Shown here: positions 16,023-25,541 of the stretch, in pieces | Layout: each line of letters opens with the position of its first letter | Numbering within the stretch: position 1 is the stretch's first letter | Assembly (NCBI GenBank): GCA_913048495.1 | Contig: CAJWWA010000004.1 | Coordinates: 1 to 35,190, forward strand | From: an uncultured Halieaceae bacterium | GTDB taxonomy: Bacteria > Pseudomonadota > Gammaproteobacteria > Pseudomonadales > Halieaceae | DNA: 35,190 nucleotides | Direction of reading: 5' to 3' | Translations under genes and position numbers: made by a program | The notes under the pieces: model-generated | Told to the model about the DNA's origin: nothing | What the model saw: the letters and a program-made list of their open reading frames with translations, nothing else | Databases searched by the model: none

Positions 16023-16730
16023 TCAACCCATCCAGGCAGAGAGCTTGCCGCGCAGCCGGGCGATGGCCTGGCCGTGCAGCTGGGAAACGCGTGATTCGGT
16101 CACCTCGAGCACGCCGGCGATTTCACGAAGATTCAGGCCCTCACTGTAATACAGTGACATCATCAGCGCCTCCCGTTCGGGAAGGCGGGCGATGGCATCG
16201 GCGAGCGCCCCGCGGAAGGCCTCGCGCGTGGCCTCGCCGGCCGGGTCCGCTTCGGCCGACCCGACGGCGTCGTCGCCGCCGAGTTCTTCCAGCGTGGTCA
16301 TGCGCGCACAGGCGAGCTCCGCCGCGAGCTCCCGGTACTCGTCCACCGGCAGTTCCAGCTGCCGGGCGATGGCCTCATCCGTGGCGACCTGCCCCTGCGT
16401 CTGCTCGACGACGGTGATCGCCTCGGAGACCTGGCGCAACTTGCCCTGGACCGAGCGCGGCAGCCAGTCGTGGCGACGGAGTTCGTCCAGCATCGCACCG
16501 CGGATGCGGATGCCGGCGTAGGTCGCAAAGCTGGCGCCGCGCGCGGCATCGTGATCTTCGCTGGCCTTGAGGAGGCCGATGAGCCCCACCTGGATGAGGT
16601 CGTCCGTGTCCACCGAGGCGGGCAGGCGCGCCGCCAGGTGCAGGGCGATCTGCTTCACGCGGGGGAGGTGTTCGAGCACGAGGGCCTGCTTCGCATCCTC
16701 CGCCGCGCCGGATCTCGCCACTTCAGCCAT
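16023..16730 (-). CDS. fliA: flagellar sigma factor 28
   Basis: EHLPRVKQIALHLAARLPASVDTDDLIQVGLIGLLKA...GASFATYAGIRIRGAMLDELRRHDWLPRSV...LPEREALMMSLYYSEGLNLREIAGVLEVTESRVSQLHGQAI. Confidence 0.97.
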   Translation of the reverse strand: MAEVARSGAAEDAKQALVLEHLPRVKQIALHLAARLPASVDTDDLIQVGLIGLLKASEDHDAARGASFATYAGIRIRGAMLDELRRHDWLPRSVQGKLRQVSEAITVVEQTQGQVATDEAIARQLELPVDEYRELAAELACARMTTLEELGGDDAVGSAEADPAGEATREAFRGALADAIARLPEREALMMSLYYSEGLNLREIAGVLEVTESRVSQLHGQAIARLRGKLSAWMG

Positions 16731-17544
16731 GCTCGGCCTCGATCAGGCGCTCGAGAAAGAACCCGATTCCCCCGGAGACCGCGGTCGCGCGCAGGGTTTT
16801 CTGCACCCGCACCGCGGCGCGACGGAACGCCTGTGCGGAAGGCGCACGGGGGTAGGCCGTCATGACGGCCTGCTGCTGTCGCACGGCCCGCCGGAGGTAA
16901 TCGTCCCGCGGAATGTGGCCGAGGTAGCCCAGGTGAACGTCGAGGTAGCGGTCCGCGACCCCGCAGACCTTGTCGAACAGGCGGCGCCCCTGGAGCTCGT
17001 TGTCGACCATGTTGGCCAGCAGCTGGAAGCGCTTGACGCCGTGATCGCGGCTCAGGACCTTGATCAGCGCGTAGGCATCGGTGAGCGAGGTCGGCTCGTC
17101 ACAGACGACCACGATGATCTCCGGGCAGGCGCTGGCGAAGGTCAATACGGCGCTGTCGATCCCGGCGCCGGTATCGACGAGGAGGGTGTCGAGGGGCCCC
17201 GGCAGCTCGCTGAAGGCGCTGACCAGGCCCGCCTGCTCTGACGCGCTCAGGCTGGCCATGCGTGCCACGCCGGACGACGCCGGCACGATGCGGATACCGG
17301 CCGGCCCCGCCACGATGGTTTCGGCCAGGGTGCACTCGCCGGCCAGCACCGCGCTGATATCCCGCTCGGGTTTGAGCCCGAGCGCCACGTCGACATTGGC
17401 GAGACCGAGGTCGGCATCGAACAACAGCACGGCCTCGCCGGCTTCGGCGAGCGCCACGGCGAGATTGACCGCTACACTGGTCTTGCCAACGCCCCCTTTA
17501 CCGCTACTGACTGCAATGACGTTGATAGGGGCTCCCTCGCCCAT
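16723..17544 (-). CDS. flhG: MinD/ParA-like flagellar number regulator FlhG/FleN
   Basis: INVIAVSSGKGGVGKTSVAVNLAVALAEAGEAVLLFDADLGLANVDVALGL; adjacent to flhF and fliA. Confidence 0.96.
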   Translation of the reverse strand: MGEGAPINVIAVSSGKGGVGKTSVAVNLAVALAEAGEAVLLFDADLGLANVDVALGLKPERDISAVLAGECTLAETIVAGPAGIRIVPASSGVARMASLSASEQAGLVSAFSELPGPLDTLLVDTGAGIDSAVLTFASACPEIIVVVCDEPTSLTDAYALIKVLSRDHGVKRFQLLANMVDNELQGRRLFDKVCGVADRYLDVHLGYLGHIPRDDYLRRAVRQQQAVMTAYPRAPSAQAFRRAAVRVQKTLRATAVSGGIGFFLERLIEAEHG

Positions 17545-17597
17545 AGTGCGCCTGCCTCCAGCGCCAGTGACCTTAACCCCCGTTCAGGACGGGAGGC

Positions 17598-18704
17598 TCA
17601 GCTCGCCACGGCCCCGGGCAGGGTGCTCCGACGCGACCGCGCATCTGTCAGGGCCATGGCCACCCGGACCAGTTCCCCCGCCTTTGCCGGCTCGATATCG
17701 TCCGGCACACGCTGGCCGTCGCAGGTCAGCAGCGCCGGCAGTTCCGTGCGGACGAGCGCCTCCAGGACGCCGCCCAGGCTGGTCGCTTCATCCATCTTCG
17801 TGATGATAGCACCCGCCAGCTGCTGTCTTCCAAAGGCGAGTACCACTTCCTTCGTCTGCGCGGCCTGGGCCGCCGCCGAGAGCACCAGGCAGAGGGTCAC
17901 CGGCGCTATCCGGCCAGCCAGCATCTCGCACTGGTCCAGCAGGCGCCGGTCCCGCTGGCCCATGCCGGCGGTGTCGATGAAGACCCGCCGGTCGCGGAAG
18001 CCCGCCAGGGCCTCGTCGAGCGCCTCGCGGGTGGTGGCGCTGACGTGGGGGATGCCGAGCAGGCGGGCGAAAGTGGCGAGCTGCTCATCCGCGCCGATGC
18101 GGTAGGCGTCCGCGGTGACCAGCGCCACGCTGTCGCGGCCGTGACGCAGCGCGGACAGGCCGGCCAGCTTGGCGACCGTCGTCGACTTGCCGACCCCGGT
18201 CACCCCGACGCAGGCCAGCGCCTCGCCGGGCTCGATCGCCGGTGGCCGCGCCGTGCGGATCCGGTCGGCGAGCACCTGCATGGCAATCCGCCACTGGGCA
18301 TCGAGCCCCCCGCGCTGCGGGACCGCGTCGAGCAGGCTCCCGCTGATGCCCCGGGACAGCCCGAGCCGGGCCAGGCGCTGGCCCACGGCGGCACGCACCG
18401 GCGGCACGCCCGCGCTGTCCTTCCAGCTGCGACCCTTGAGCTGCTGTTCGAGCACGCTGCGCAGCTCCACCAGCTCGTCCTGAAGGCGCTGCATGGTGAG
18501 TTCCCTCGCCGGGTCGGCCGCGACCCGCGGCCCGGCCCCGCCAAGCGCCTCGATCTGCTCCTCTCCGAACTCCAGCGCCGCGACCAGTTCCACGCCCTCT
18601 GCCGAGCGGCGGGAGGAGAGGATGACCGCCTCGGGCCCCAGCGCCTCCCGGACCTGGGCCATGGCTGCGCGGCTGTTCTTGCCTCTGAAACGCCTGATAT
18701 CCAC
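17598..18704 (-). CDS. flhF: flagellar SRP-like GTPase FlhF
   Basis: MDIRRFRGKNSRAAMAQVREALGPEAVILSSRR...GVTGVGKSTTVAKLAGL...VALVTADAYRIGADEQLATFARLLGIP. GTG start overlaps the flhA stop (TAGTG). Confidence 0.96.
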   Translation of the reverse strand: MDIRRFRGKNSRAAMAQVREALGPEAVILSSRRSAEGVELVAALEFGEEQIEALGGAGPRVAADPARELTMQRLQDELVELRSVLEQQLKGRSWKDSAGVPPVRAAVGQRLARLGLSRGISGSLLDAVPQRGGLDAQWRIAMQVLADRIRTARPPAIEPGEALACVGVTGVGKSTTVAKLAGLSALRHGRDSVALVTADAYRIGADEQLATFARLLGIPHVSATTREALDEALAGFRDRRVFIDTAGMGQRDRRLLDQCEMLAGRIAPVTLCLVLSAAAQAAQTKEVVLAFGRQQLAGAIITKMDEATSLGGVLEALVRTELPALLTCDGQRVPDDIEPAKAGELVRVAMALTDARSRRSTLPGAVAS

Positions 18705-20824
18705 TATTGACCTCCTTCAGCGGTCGCCGTCGCCGCGGGGGCGGCACTGCCGATCGTTGCCACGACCCTGATTGACTTGTTGGGGGGAATCTCCTCGTAG
18801 GCGAGGATGTAGAAGTTCTCCATGCGCCCGCGCAGCAGGCGCGACAGGAAGGCCCGCAGGCCGCTGGACACCAGCAGCACGGGCGTGCGGCCCTCGGCCT
18901 CGAGCTTCTTCGAGCCGTCCATGACCTGGCGGATCACGCTGTCGACGAGCGTCGGCTCGAGGCCCCCGGCCCCGCCCTGCAGCGAGTTGTTGAGGATCTG
19001 CTCCAGCTGCGAGTCCAGCACCATCACCGGCATCTCCCTCGCCGTGCCGTTCACGGCCTGGAAGATCGCCGGCCCGAGCGCCACCCGGACCCGCGCGGTC
19101 AGTTCCTCGACATCCTTCTCCTTGCCCGCCTGGGCGGCGAGCGCCTCGGCGATGGTGCGCATGTCGCGCACGGGAACACCCTCCTCGAGCAGGTTCTGCA
19201 GCACGCGGGTCACCTCCGCCAGGCTCATGGTCGCAGGCACCAGGTTCTCGACCAGCTTGGGCGAGGAGCGGGCCAGCTTGTCCAGCAGCTGCTGCGTGCC
19301 GTCCTGGCCGAGCAGCTCCCGGGCATGGTTCTTGAGCAGCTGGCTCAGGTGCGTGGCGATGACCGTGCTGCTGTCGACCACGGTGTAGCCCTTGGACTGG
19401 GCGTCATCGCGCTGCGACGGGTCGATCCATACCGCCTCGAGACCGAAGGTGGGGTCCCGGGTGGCCACGCCCTCGAGTTCGCCGAAGACCTGCCCGGGGT
19501 TGATCGCCAGCTCGCGACCGGGGAACACCTCGCCCTCGCCGACGACGACGTCGTGCAGGCTGATCCGGTAGCTGTTGGGTGACAGGTCGAGGTTGTCGCG
19601 GATGTGCACCGAGTGCACGAGGAAGCCGAGCTCCTGGGACAGCTTCTTCCGCACCCCCTTGATCCGCGCGAGGAGATCCCCGCCCTGGTTGCGGTCGACC
19701 AGGGAGATAAGCCGGTAGCCGACCTCCAGGCCGATCTCGTCCACATCACTGACATCGTCCCAGCTCAGCTCCGCCGGTTCCGACGGCCGCGCTTCGCGCT
19801 CCTCCACGGCCGCCGCGACCGGTGGCGCCTGGCTGCGCTGCCAGCGCAGCCAGGCGACGCTGCCGAGGATCCCTGCAATGCTGAGGAAGACCAGGTTGGG
19901 CATTCCCGGCACGAGCCCCATGAGGCCGATGCTGCCCGCCGCGACGATCAGCACCCGGGGGTTGTCGGTCAGCTGGCTGGCCACCGCCTCGCCCATGTCC
20001 TGGGCGCCGGACATGCGCGTCACGATGATCGCCGCCGCGGTCGACAGGAGCATGGACGGTATCTGGGCGACCAGGCCGTCACCGATGGTCAGCAGGGTGT
20101 AGTTCTGCGCCGCCTGGGCCGCGCTGAGATCGTGCTGCAGGGTGCCGATCGCGAAGCCGCCGATGATATTGATGAACAGGATCAGGATGCCGGCAACGGC
20201 GTCGCCGCGGACGAACTTGCTCGCACCGTCCATGGCCCCGTAGAAGTCCGCCTCGCGACCGACCTCCTCCCGCCGGGCGAGGGCGTCCTCCTGGGAAATG
20301 AGGCCGGCGTTCAGGTCGGCATCGATCGCCATCTGCTTGCCGGGCATCGCGTCCAGGGTGAAGCGGGCGGTCACCTCGGAGATACGGCCGGCGCCCTTGG
20401 TGACGACCACGAAATTGATCACCACCAGGATGGTGAACAGCACCAGGCCGACCGCGTAGCTGCCGCCGACCACGAATTCGCCGAAGGCGCGGATCACGTT
20501 ACCCGCGGCGTCCGTGCCCGTGTGGCCCTGCAGCAGGACCACGCGCGTGGACGCCACGTTGAGACCGAGGCGCAGCAGGGTCGCGATGAGCAGCACCGTG
20601 GGAAAGACTGCGAACTCCAGGGGGCGGGTCGCGTAGACGGCGGCGAGCAGCACGATGATGGCGAGGGCGATATTGAAGGTGAACAGCAGGTCCAGCGCGA
20701 GCGGCGGCAGCGGCAGGACAATCATCACCAGCATCAGCAGCAGCACGAGCGGCGTGCCCACGCCGCTCAGCACCATGCCGATACCCGGCGCTGTCGCGCC
20801 CTCGACCGCGTCACTGGTCGCCAT
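18704..20824 (-). CDS. flhA: flagellar export apparatus protein FlhA
   Basis: FIPEP family sequence ...VVTKGAGRISEVTARFTLDAMPGKQMAIDADLNAGLISQEDALARREEVGREADFYGAMDGASKFVRGDAVAGILI. Start at MATSD (20824) or upstream 20839. Confidence 0.97.
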   Translation of the reverse strand: MATSDAVEGATAPGIGMVLSGVGTPLVLLLMLVMIVLPLPPLALDLLFTFNIALAIIVLLAAVYATRPLEFAVFPTVLLIATLLRLGLNVASTRVVLLQGHTGTDAAGNVIRAFGEFVVGGSYAVGLVLFTILVVINFVVVTKGAGRISEVTARFTLDAMPGKQMAIDADLNAGLISQEDALARREEVGREADFYGAMDGASKFVRGDAVAGILILFINIIGGFAIGTLQHDLSAAQAAQNYTLLTIGDGLVAQIPSMLLSTAAAIIVTRMSGAQDMGEAVASQLTDNPRVLIVAAGSIGLMGLVPGMPNLVFLSIAGILGSVAWLRWQRSQAPPVAAAVEEREARPSEPAELSWDDVSDVDEIGLEVGYRLISLVDRNQGGDLLARIKGVRKKLSQELGFLVHSVHIRDNLDLSPNSYRISLHDVVVGEGEVFPGRELAINPGQVFGELEGVATRDPTFGLEAVWIDPSQRDDAQSKGYTVVDSSTVIATHLSQLLKNHARELLGQDGTQQLLDKLARSSPKLVENLVPATMSLAEVTRVLQNLLEEGVPVRDMRTIAEALAAQAGKEKDVEELTARVRVALGPAIFQAVNGTAREMPVMVLDSQLEQILNNSLQGGAGGLEPTLVDSVIRQVMDGSKKLEAEGRTPVLLVSSGLRAFLSRLLRGRMENFYILAYEEIPPNKSIRVVATIGSAAPAATATAEGGQ

Positions 20825-21974
20825 CGTCGGACTCCTCATCCGTCGTGTCAGTCGCCGCCCACTCCTCGGGGACCTCGAGGTCCACCGGTGGCGGCACGTA
20901 GTCTGTCGGCCCCGCGCGGCGCAGCTGCAGCAGGTAGGCGAGCACGCGCGCTACAGCCAGGTAGAGTTCGCGCGGGATCTCCTGCCCGATCTCCGTCGTC
21001 GCGTAGAGCGCCCGGGCCAGGGGCGGCGCCTCGAACACGGGCACTTCGGCGGCGCGGGCAACGCTGCGGATCTGCAGCGCGACGAGATCCCTGCCCCGGG
21101 CGACGACCGTCGGCGCCCCGGCCCCGGCCTCGTCGTAGCGCAGCGCAATGGCAACGTGCGTGGGGTTGGTGATCACCACGTCCGCCTTCGGTACGTCCTG
21201 CATCATGCGGCGCTGGGCCACGTCCCGCTGCAGCTCGCGGATGCGCTGGCGCACCTCCGGGCGGCCGTCGGTCTCTTTCAGCTCCTCGCGCACTTCCTGC
21301 CGGGTCATGCGCAACTGACGGTTGAAGTTCCAGAGTTCGAAGGGGACGTCGAGGGCGGCGATGAAGACCAGCGTTCCGGTCAGCAGCAGGAGCCCCCAGA
21401 GCAGCACCTGCACCGCCGCGCGGCTGGCATAGCCGGGCTCGTAGGCACCCAGGGTCAGGATGTCGCGCTCGAAGAGCACGAACACGACCAGCGTGGCACC
21501 GAGCAGCAGCAGGAACTTGCCCAGCGCCTTCAGCATCTCGACCAGCCCCTTTGCCGAGAAGACCCGGGCGATGCCCTTCACCGGGTTGAGTTTCTCCAGG
21601 CTGAAGGCGATCGCCTCGCCGCTGAAGGTCCAGCCACCCATGGCCAGGGGGCCGGCGAAGGCGGCGACGATGGCCACCGCGAACAGCGGCAGGAGGAGCA
21701 GGAGCGCCTGCGCCAGCATGTAGCCCAGGTGCACGGGCAGTCGCTCACTGGCGAAGACCAGTTCCCGGCTCACCGAGAAGCCGTCGGCGAGCAGCGCCTG
21801 GAAACCCTGCACGAGCGTGCCGCCGAGCACCAGCAACCCGAGGGACAGCGCGAGCAGCGACAGCAGCGTGTTGAGCTCTTTCGAACGCGGCACCTGGCCG
21901 CGGCGCCGGGCCTCCTGCTTGCGGCGCTCTGTCGGCTGTTCTGTGCGTTCCTGACCGGTCTGCTCCTCTGCCAT
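20811..21974 (-). CDS. flhB: flagellar export switch protein FlhB
   Basis: EEQTGQERTEQPTERRKQEARRRGQVPRSKELNTL...DVVITNPTHVAIALRYD: NPTH autocleavage motif present. Confidence 0.97.
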   Translation of the reverse strand: MAEEQTGQERTEQPTERRKQEARRRGQVPRSKELNTLLSLLALSLGLLVLGGTLVQGFQALLADGFSVSRELVFASERLPVHLGYMLAQALLLLLPLFAVAIVAAFAGPLAMGGWTFSGEAIAFSLEKLNPVKGIARVFSAKGLVEMLKALGKFLLLLGATLVVFVLFERDILTLGAYEPGYASRAAVQVLLWGLLLLTGTLVFIAALDVPFELWNFNRQLRMTRQEVREELKETDGRPEVRQRIRELQRDVAQRRMMQDVPKADVVITNPTHVAIALRYDEAGAGAPTVVARGRDLVALQIRSVARAAEVPVFEAPPLARALYATTEIGQEIPRELYLAVARVLAYLLQLRRAGPTDYVPPPVDLEVPEEWAATDTTDEESDDGDQ

Positions 21975-21983
21975 GGCGCCCCC

Positions 21984-22754
21984 TCAGCCGAACACGAGCA
22001 GGGTGCGCTGCAGCCCCGCCTCGATGAAGCGCCGGAGCGTGTCCAGGAACCCGGGCAGCGCGAGCAGCATGAAGAAGAAACCCGCGAGGATGGTCACGGG
22101 GAAGCCGACGGCAAAGATGTTCAGCTGCGGCGCCGCCCGCGTGATGACGCCGAAGGCGATATTGATCATCAGCACGGCGGTGAGCGCCGGCAGCGCCAGC
22201 AGCAGCGCCGTGGCGAAGATCTGGCCGCCGAAGGCGGCGACGTTGCCGAAGCTGTCGAAGGCGAGGCCCGGCTGCGCCACCGGCAGCAGCCGGAAGCTCT
22301 CGCCCAGCGCCATCAGGAGCACCAGGTGCCCGTCGATGGCCAGGAACAGCAGCGTGGCGAGGATGACATTGAGCTGGCTGACCACGGGCACCTGCACACC
22401 GTTCTGCGGGTCCACGGTCATAGCGAAGCCGAGGCCCATGCTCATGGCGACCGTTTCCCCGGCGACGATCACCGCGGCGAACACCATCTGCATGATGAAG
22501 CCGATGCACAGGCCGATGGCCACCTCGCGCACCGCGAGCAGCAAGCCGATACCGCTGATCGCGTCCGGCGGCGAAGCAGGCACGGCCAGCGGCGCAAGCA
22601 GGGCCGCCACCACCACCGCCAGCGCGATGCGCACGCGCACGGAAACGGTGCCGGCGCTGAACACCGGCGCGACCAGGAGCAGCGCGGACAGGCGCAGGAA
22701 CGGCCAGTACCAGCCGCGCAGGGTCGAAAGGATCAGGTCGAGGTCCAGCGCCAC
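21984..22754 (-). CDS. fliR: flagellar biosynthesis protein FliR
   Basis: GTG start at 22754 overlapping the fliQ stop (TAGTG): VALDLDLILSTLRGWYWPFLRLSALLLVAPVFSAGTVSVRVRIALAVVVAALLAP...; TM-rich. The 652-aa track ORF is an artefactual upstream extension. Confidence 0.94.
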   Translation of the reverse strand: MALDLDLILSTLRGWYWPFLRLSALLLVAPVFSAGTVSVRVRIALAVVVAALLAPLAVPASPPDAISGIGLLLAVREVAIGLCIGFIMQMVFAAVIVAGETVAMSMGLGFAMTVDPQNGVQVPVVSQLNVILATLLFLAIDGHLVLLMALGESFRLLPVAQPGLAFDSFGNVAAFGGQIFATALLLALPALTAVLMINIAFGVITRAAPQLNIFAVGFPVTILAGFFFMLLALPGFLDTLRRFIEAGLQRTLLVFG

Positions 22755-23023
22755 TAGCCGAGCAACCCGGGTATGTCGCCGTAGAGGCGGCGCGCAAAGC
22801 TGATCGCCACCTGCAGCATCCAGGGCCCGGCGATGAACAGGGCCGCCACCAGGGCGATGAGCTTGGGGATGAAGCTCAGCGTCATTTCCTGGATCTGGGT
22901 CGCCGCCTGGAAGATGCCGATGAGCAGGCCGATGGCCAGTGCAGACAGCAGCAGGGGCGCGGCGAGCAGCACCGCGAGCCAGAGGGCGTCGCGCCCGACA
23001 TCGAGTACCTGCTCGGGTCCCAC
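22754..23023 (-). CDS. fliQ: flagellar biosynthesis protein FliQ
   Basis: MGPEQVLDVGRDALWLAVLLAAPLLLSALAIGLLIGIFQAATQIQEMTLSFIPKLIALVAALFIAGPWML. Confidence 0.96.
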   Translation of the reverse strand: MGPEQVLDVGRDALWLAVLLAAPLLLSALAIGLLIGIFQAATQIQEMTLSFIPKLIALVAALFIAGPWMLQVAISFARRLYGDIPGLLG

Positions 23024-23026
23024 GGC

Positions 23027-23782
23027 CTACACCGCGAAGCTGGAGACGAGCGTCGCTGCAATCAGCGACCAGCCGTCGATCAGCACGAACAGCATGAGCT
23101 TGAAAGGCAGCGATATCAGCATGGGGGAGAGCATCATCATCCCCATGGACATCAGTACCGCCGCCACCACCAGGTCGATGACCAGGAAGGGCACGAACAT
23201 CAGGAAGCCAATCTGGAAGGCGGTTTTCAGCTCGCTGGTGAGGAAGGAAGGCAGCAGGACGACCATCGGCACGTCGTCGGGCGTCGCGAAGGGGTCGTAG
23301 CCCCCCAGCTCGCCGAACATGATCAGGTCGTTCTCCCGGGTCTGGCTGAACATGAAGTCGCGGAAGGGCCGCTGCGCCGTGGTCAGCGCCTCCTCGAACC
23401 CGACGGTCTCCTCGAGATAGGGCTTCAGGGCCTCGTCGTACGCCGTCTGCAGCACCGGTGCCATGATGAACAGGCTGAGGAACAGCGACAGGCCCAGGAT
23501 GATCTGGTTCGACGGTGTCTGTGCCGTACCCAGCGCCTGGCGCAGGATGGCGAGCACGATCAGGATCCGCGTGAACGAGGTCATGGTGATCAGCGCCGCC
23601 GGCAGCAGCGTGAGCACGGTCATCAGCAGCAGGATCTGGATATTGAGCGCGTAGCTGCTGCCGCCGCCCTGTGCGGGCTGCACGGACACCAGCGGAATCG
23701 TGGCCTGGGCCTGCGCGACTGCCGGCAGCAGCCCGGGCAGGAGCGGAAGCAGCGGCAGCAGGAGCCGCAGCCAGCGTCTCAC
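23027..23782 (-). CDS. fliP: flagellar biosynthesis protein FliP
   Basis: LQILLLMTVLTLLPAALITMTSFTRILIVLAILRQALGTAQTPSNQIILGLSLFLSLFIMAPV...FRDFMFSQTRENDL. Confidence 0.97.
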   Translation of the reverse strand: MRRWLRLLLPLLPLLPGLLPAVAQAQATIPLVSVQPAQGGGSSYALNIQILLLMTVLTLLPAALITMTSFTRILIVLAILRQALGTAQTPSNQIILGLSLFLSLFIMAPVLQTAYDEALKPYLEETVGFEEALTTAQRPFRDFMFSQTRENDLIMFGELGGYDPFATPDDVPMVVLLPSFLTSELKTAFQIGFLMFVPFLVIDLVVAAVLMSMGMMMLSPMLISLPFKLMLFVLIDGWSLIAATLVSSFAV

Positions 23783-24213
23783 CGTCCCCCTCCCCGCTGC
23801 CCGGCGAGGCCGCCGAGGAGGCCGGCGAAGTCCCGCCCCGAAGCGGCGGCGGCCGCGTCTGCGCCGTCGGCGACCGGTTCGTCGAACACGTGCAGCGTGC
23901 GCACGGTCCCCGGGGCGACGCCGAGCAGCAGCTGCCGGTCACCCGCAGCCAGCAGGACGACCTTCTCGCGAACGCCGACGCTGGCAGTCGCGAGCACCCG
24001 CAGCGACCCGCCCCGCCCGCTGCCCACGCGGTTCACCCGCCGCAGCAGCCAGATAACGACGGCCAGGCAGAGCAGCACCAGCAGCAGCGAGCCGAGCACC
24101 TGCGCCGCGTACCCCGGGCTCAGCACGTCCGGTGCCGATGGCGCCGCGGCGGCGCCGGGGGAAACGGCGGCCAGCGCAAGGAGACGGAAGCGGGCTGGGG
24201 ACACGTCGATCAC
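23779..24213 (-). CDS. fliO: flagellar biosynthesis protein FliO
   Basis: Single TM (VLGSLLLVLLCLAVVIWLLRRVNRV), then LRVLATASVGVREKVVLLAAGDRQLLLGVAPGTVRTLHV; position between fliN and fliP. Confidence 0.9.
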   Translation of the reverse strand: MIDVSPARFRLLALAAVSPGAAAAPSAPDVLSPGYAAQVLGSLLLVLLCLAVVIWLLRRVNRVGSGRGGSLRVLATASVGVREKVVLLAAGDRQLLLGVAPGTVRTLHVFDEPVADGADAAAAASGRDFAGLLGGLAGQRGGGR

Positions 24214-24566
24214 TTCAGTTTCTTCAGCCTCTCCGACGGGCTGACCACGTCGATCAGGCGCAGGCCGAAGCGACCGTTGGACTCGACCACCTCTCCCCGC
24301 GCGATCAGCGTGCCGTTGACCATGAGATCCAGCGGATCATTGATGTCGCGCTGCAGCTCGACGACCGTGCCCTGGGTCAGCGACAGCAGCTCCTTGATCG
24401 GCATGCGGGTGCGGCCGATCTCCACCGAGAGCGTCACGTTCACGTCGAGGAGCAGGTCGAGGCTGACCTCGCCACTGCCCCCTGCTGCCGACGACTCGCT
24501 TTCGAGGGGCTCGAGGGCAGCTGCGTCGCCGCCTGCAGCCGGGTCCTGCCGCTCTTCATCGCTCAT
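24210..24566 (-). CDS. fliN: flagellar motor switch protein FliN
   Basis: LDLLLDVNVTLSVEIGRTRMPIKELLSLTQGTVVELQRDINDPLDLMVNGTLIARGEVVESNGRFGLRLIDVVSPSERLKKL. Confidence 0.97.
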   Translation of the reverse strand: MSDEERQDPAAGGDAAALEPLESESSAAGGSGEVSLDLLLDVNVTLSVEIGRTRMPIKELLSLTQGTVVELQRDINDPLDLMVNGTLIARGEVVESNGRFGLRLIDVVSPSERLKKLK

Positions 24567-25528
24567 GACTTACCTCCGTTGCTTGCGGCCTTTGCCAGGG
24601 CCAGCCGCGTGATCTTGATGGCCTTGCGACCCTCGTGGCTGCCGTAGCTGCCGCGGGCAAAGGGTTCTCCCTCGACCAGCAGTTCCACGTCCGCGGGCAT
24701 CTCGAGGGGCAGGACCGAGCCGACGCGCAGGGCGAGCAGGTCGGCAAGCGCGTAGTCGCGCGTGCAGAGAACACCGGTCAGCTCCAGGGGAACGGCGCGC
24801 AGTTCGCGCCGGAAATAGGGCTCCCAGCCGGGGCCGGTCTCGGCGGAACGCCGCGGCGGAGCAAAGCGCTCCCGGTGCGATTCCAGGGCGGCGAGGGGCA
24901 GGGCGAGCTGCAGCTGGCCCCGGAACTCCCCGGCGGTGATGTCGAAGCCGATAAGCAGCGCCACATCCCTGGCCGGCTGCGCCTCAAGCTTGTCCGGCGT
25001 CGGCGCCACGGACAGCTCGCCGGGCTGAAGCGCGAGCTTGTCGGCCCAGGCCGCCGCCATGGTGTCGAGGGTGAGGCCGGCGACCCGCTCGGCGAGGCGC
25101 AGCTCGCTGGGGGTCAGGACACTGCGCTCTCGGGCGGCGGGGGGGCCGCTGCGGCCACCGCCGAAATAGTCGTTCACCAGCAGCGACAGGAAAGCCCCGG
25201 CCATGAGCACGTGGCAGTGGCCCGCCAGGGGCGCGACCTCGGCGCTGGCGACGCCGACGACGGGGCCGACAGAGACGGCGAGATCGCCGTAGCTGGAGAG
25301 CCGCAGCGACTGGGGCTGCAGCTCGAACTCGATGGAGAAGGTGGCGGAGAGAGCGCTCGCGAGCAGGTCGGCGTGGCGCTGGTTCATACCGGCCAGTGCG
25401 GCGAACTGGCCGAGCACCGAGCGCTCGCGGGCGGTGAAGTCGAAGGGACGATAGCTCCCCTCTGCCGCGCTGTCTTCGCGGGTCAGGGCATTGATCTCAT
25501 CCTCATTCAGGATCTCGCTATCGGCCAT
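24563..25528 (-). CDS. fliM: flagellar motor switch protein FliM (divergent)
   Basis: N-terminal ILNEDEINAL CheY-binding-like motif; FDFTARERSVLGQFAALAGMNQRHADLLASALSATF; LVNDYFGGGRSG; C-terminal SpoA-like domain; between fliL and fliN. Confidence 0.88.
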   Translation of the reverse strand: MADSEILNEDEINALTREDSAAEGSYRPFDFTARERSVLGQFAALAGMNQRHADLLASALSATFSIEFELQPQSLRLSSYGDLAVSVGPVVGVASAEVAPLAGHCHVLMAGAFLSLLVNDYFGGGRSGPPAARERSVLTPSELRLAERVAGLTLDTMAAAWADKLALQPGELSVAPTPDKLEAQPARDVALLIGFDITAGEFRGQLQLALPLAALESHRERFAPPRRSAETGPGWEPYFRRELRAVPLELTGVLCTRDYALADLLALRVGSVLPLEMPADVELLVEGEPFARGSYGSHEGRKAIKITRLALAKAASNGGKS

Positions 25529-25541
25529 AGTCCCTCATCGG

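Noticed and set aside
19604-21172. 522-aa plus-strand ORF
   Set aside because: Antisense to flhA, low complexity.
20655-22757. 700-aa plus-strand ORF
   Set aside because: Antisense to flhB/fliR; His/Gln/Glu/Arg-rich low-complexity translation typical of the antisense of high-GC membrane-protein genes.
22755-23942. N-terminal extension of the 652-aa ORF containing FliR
   Set aside because: Alternative frame across fliQ/fliP/fliO; FliR homology begins at the GTG at 22754.
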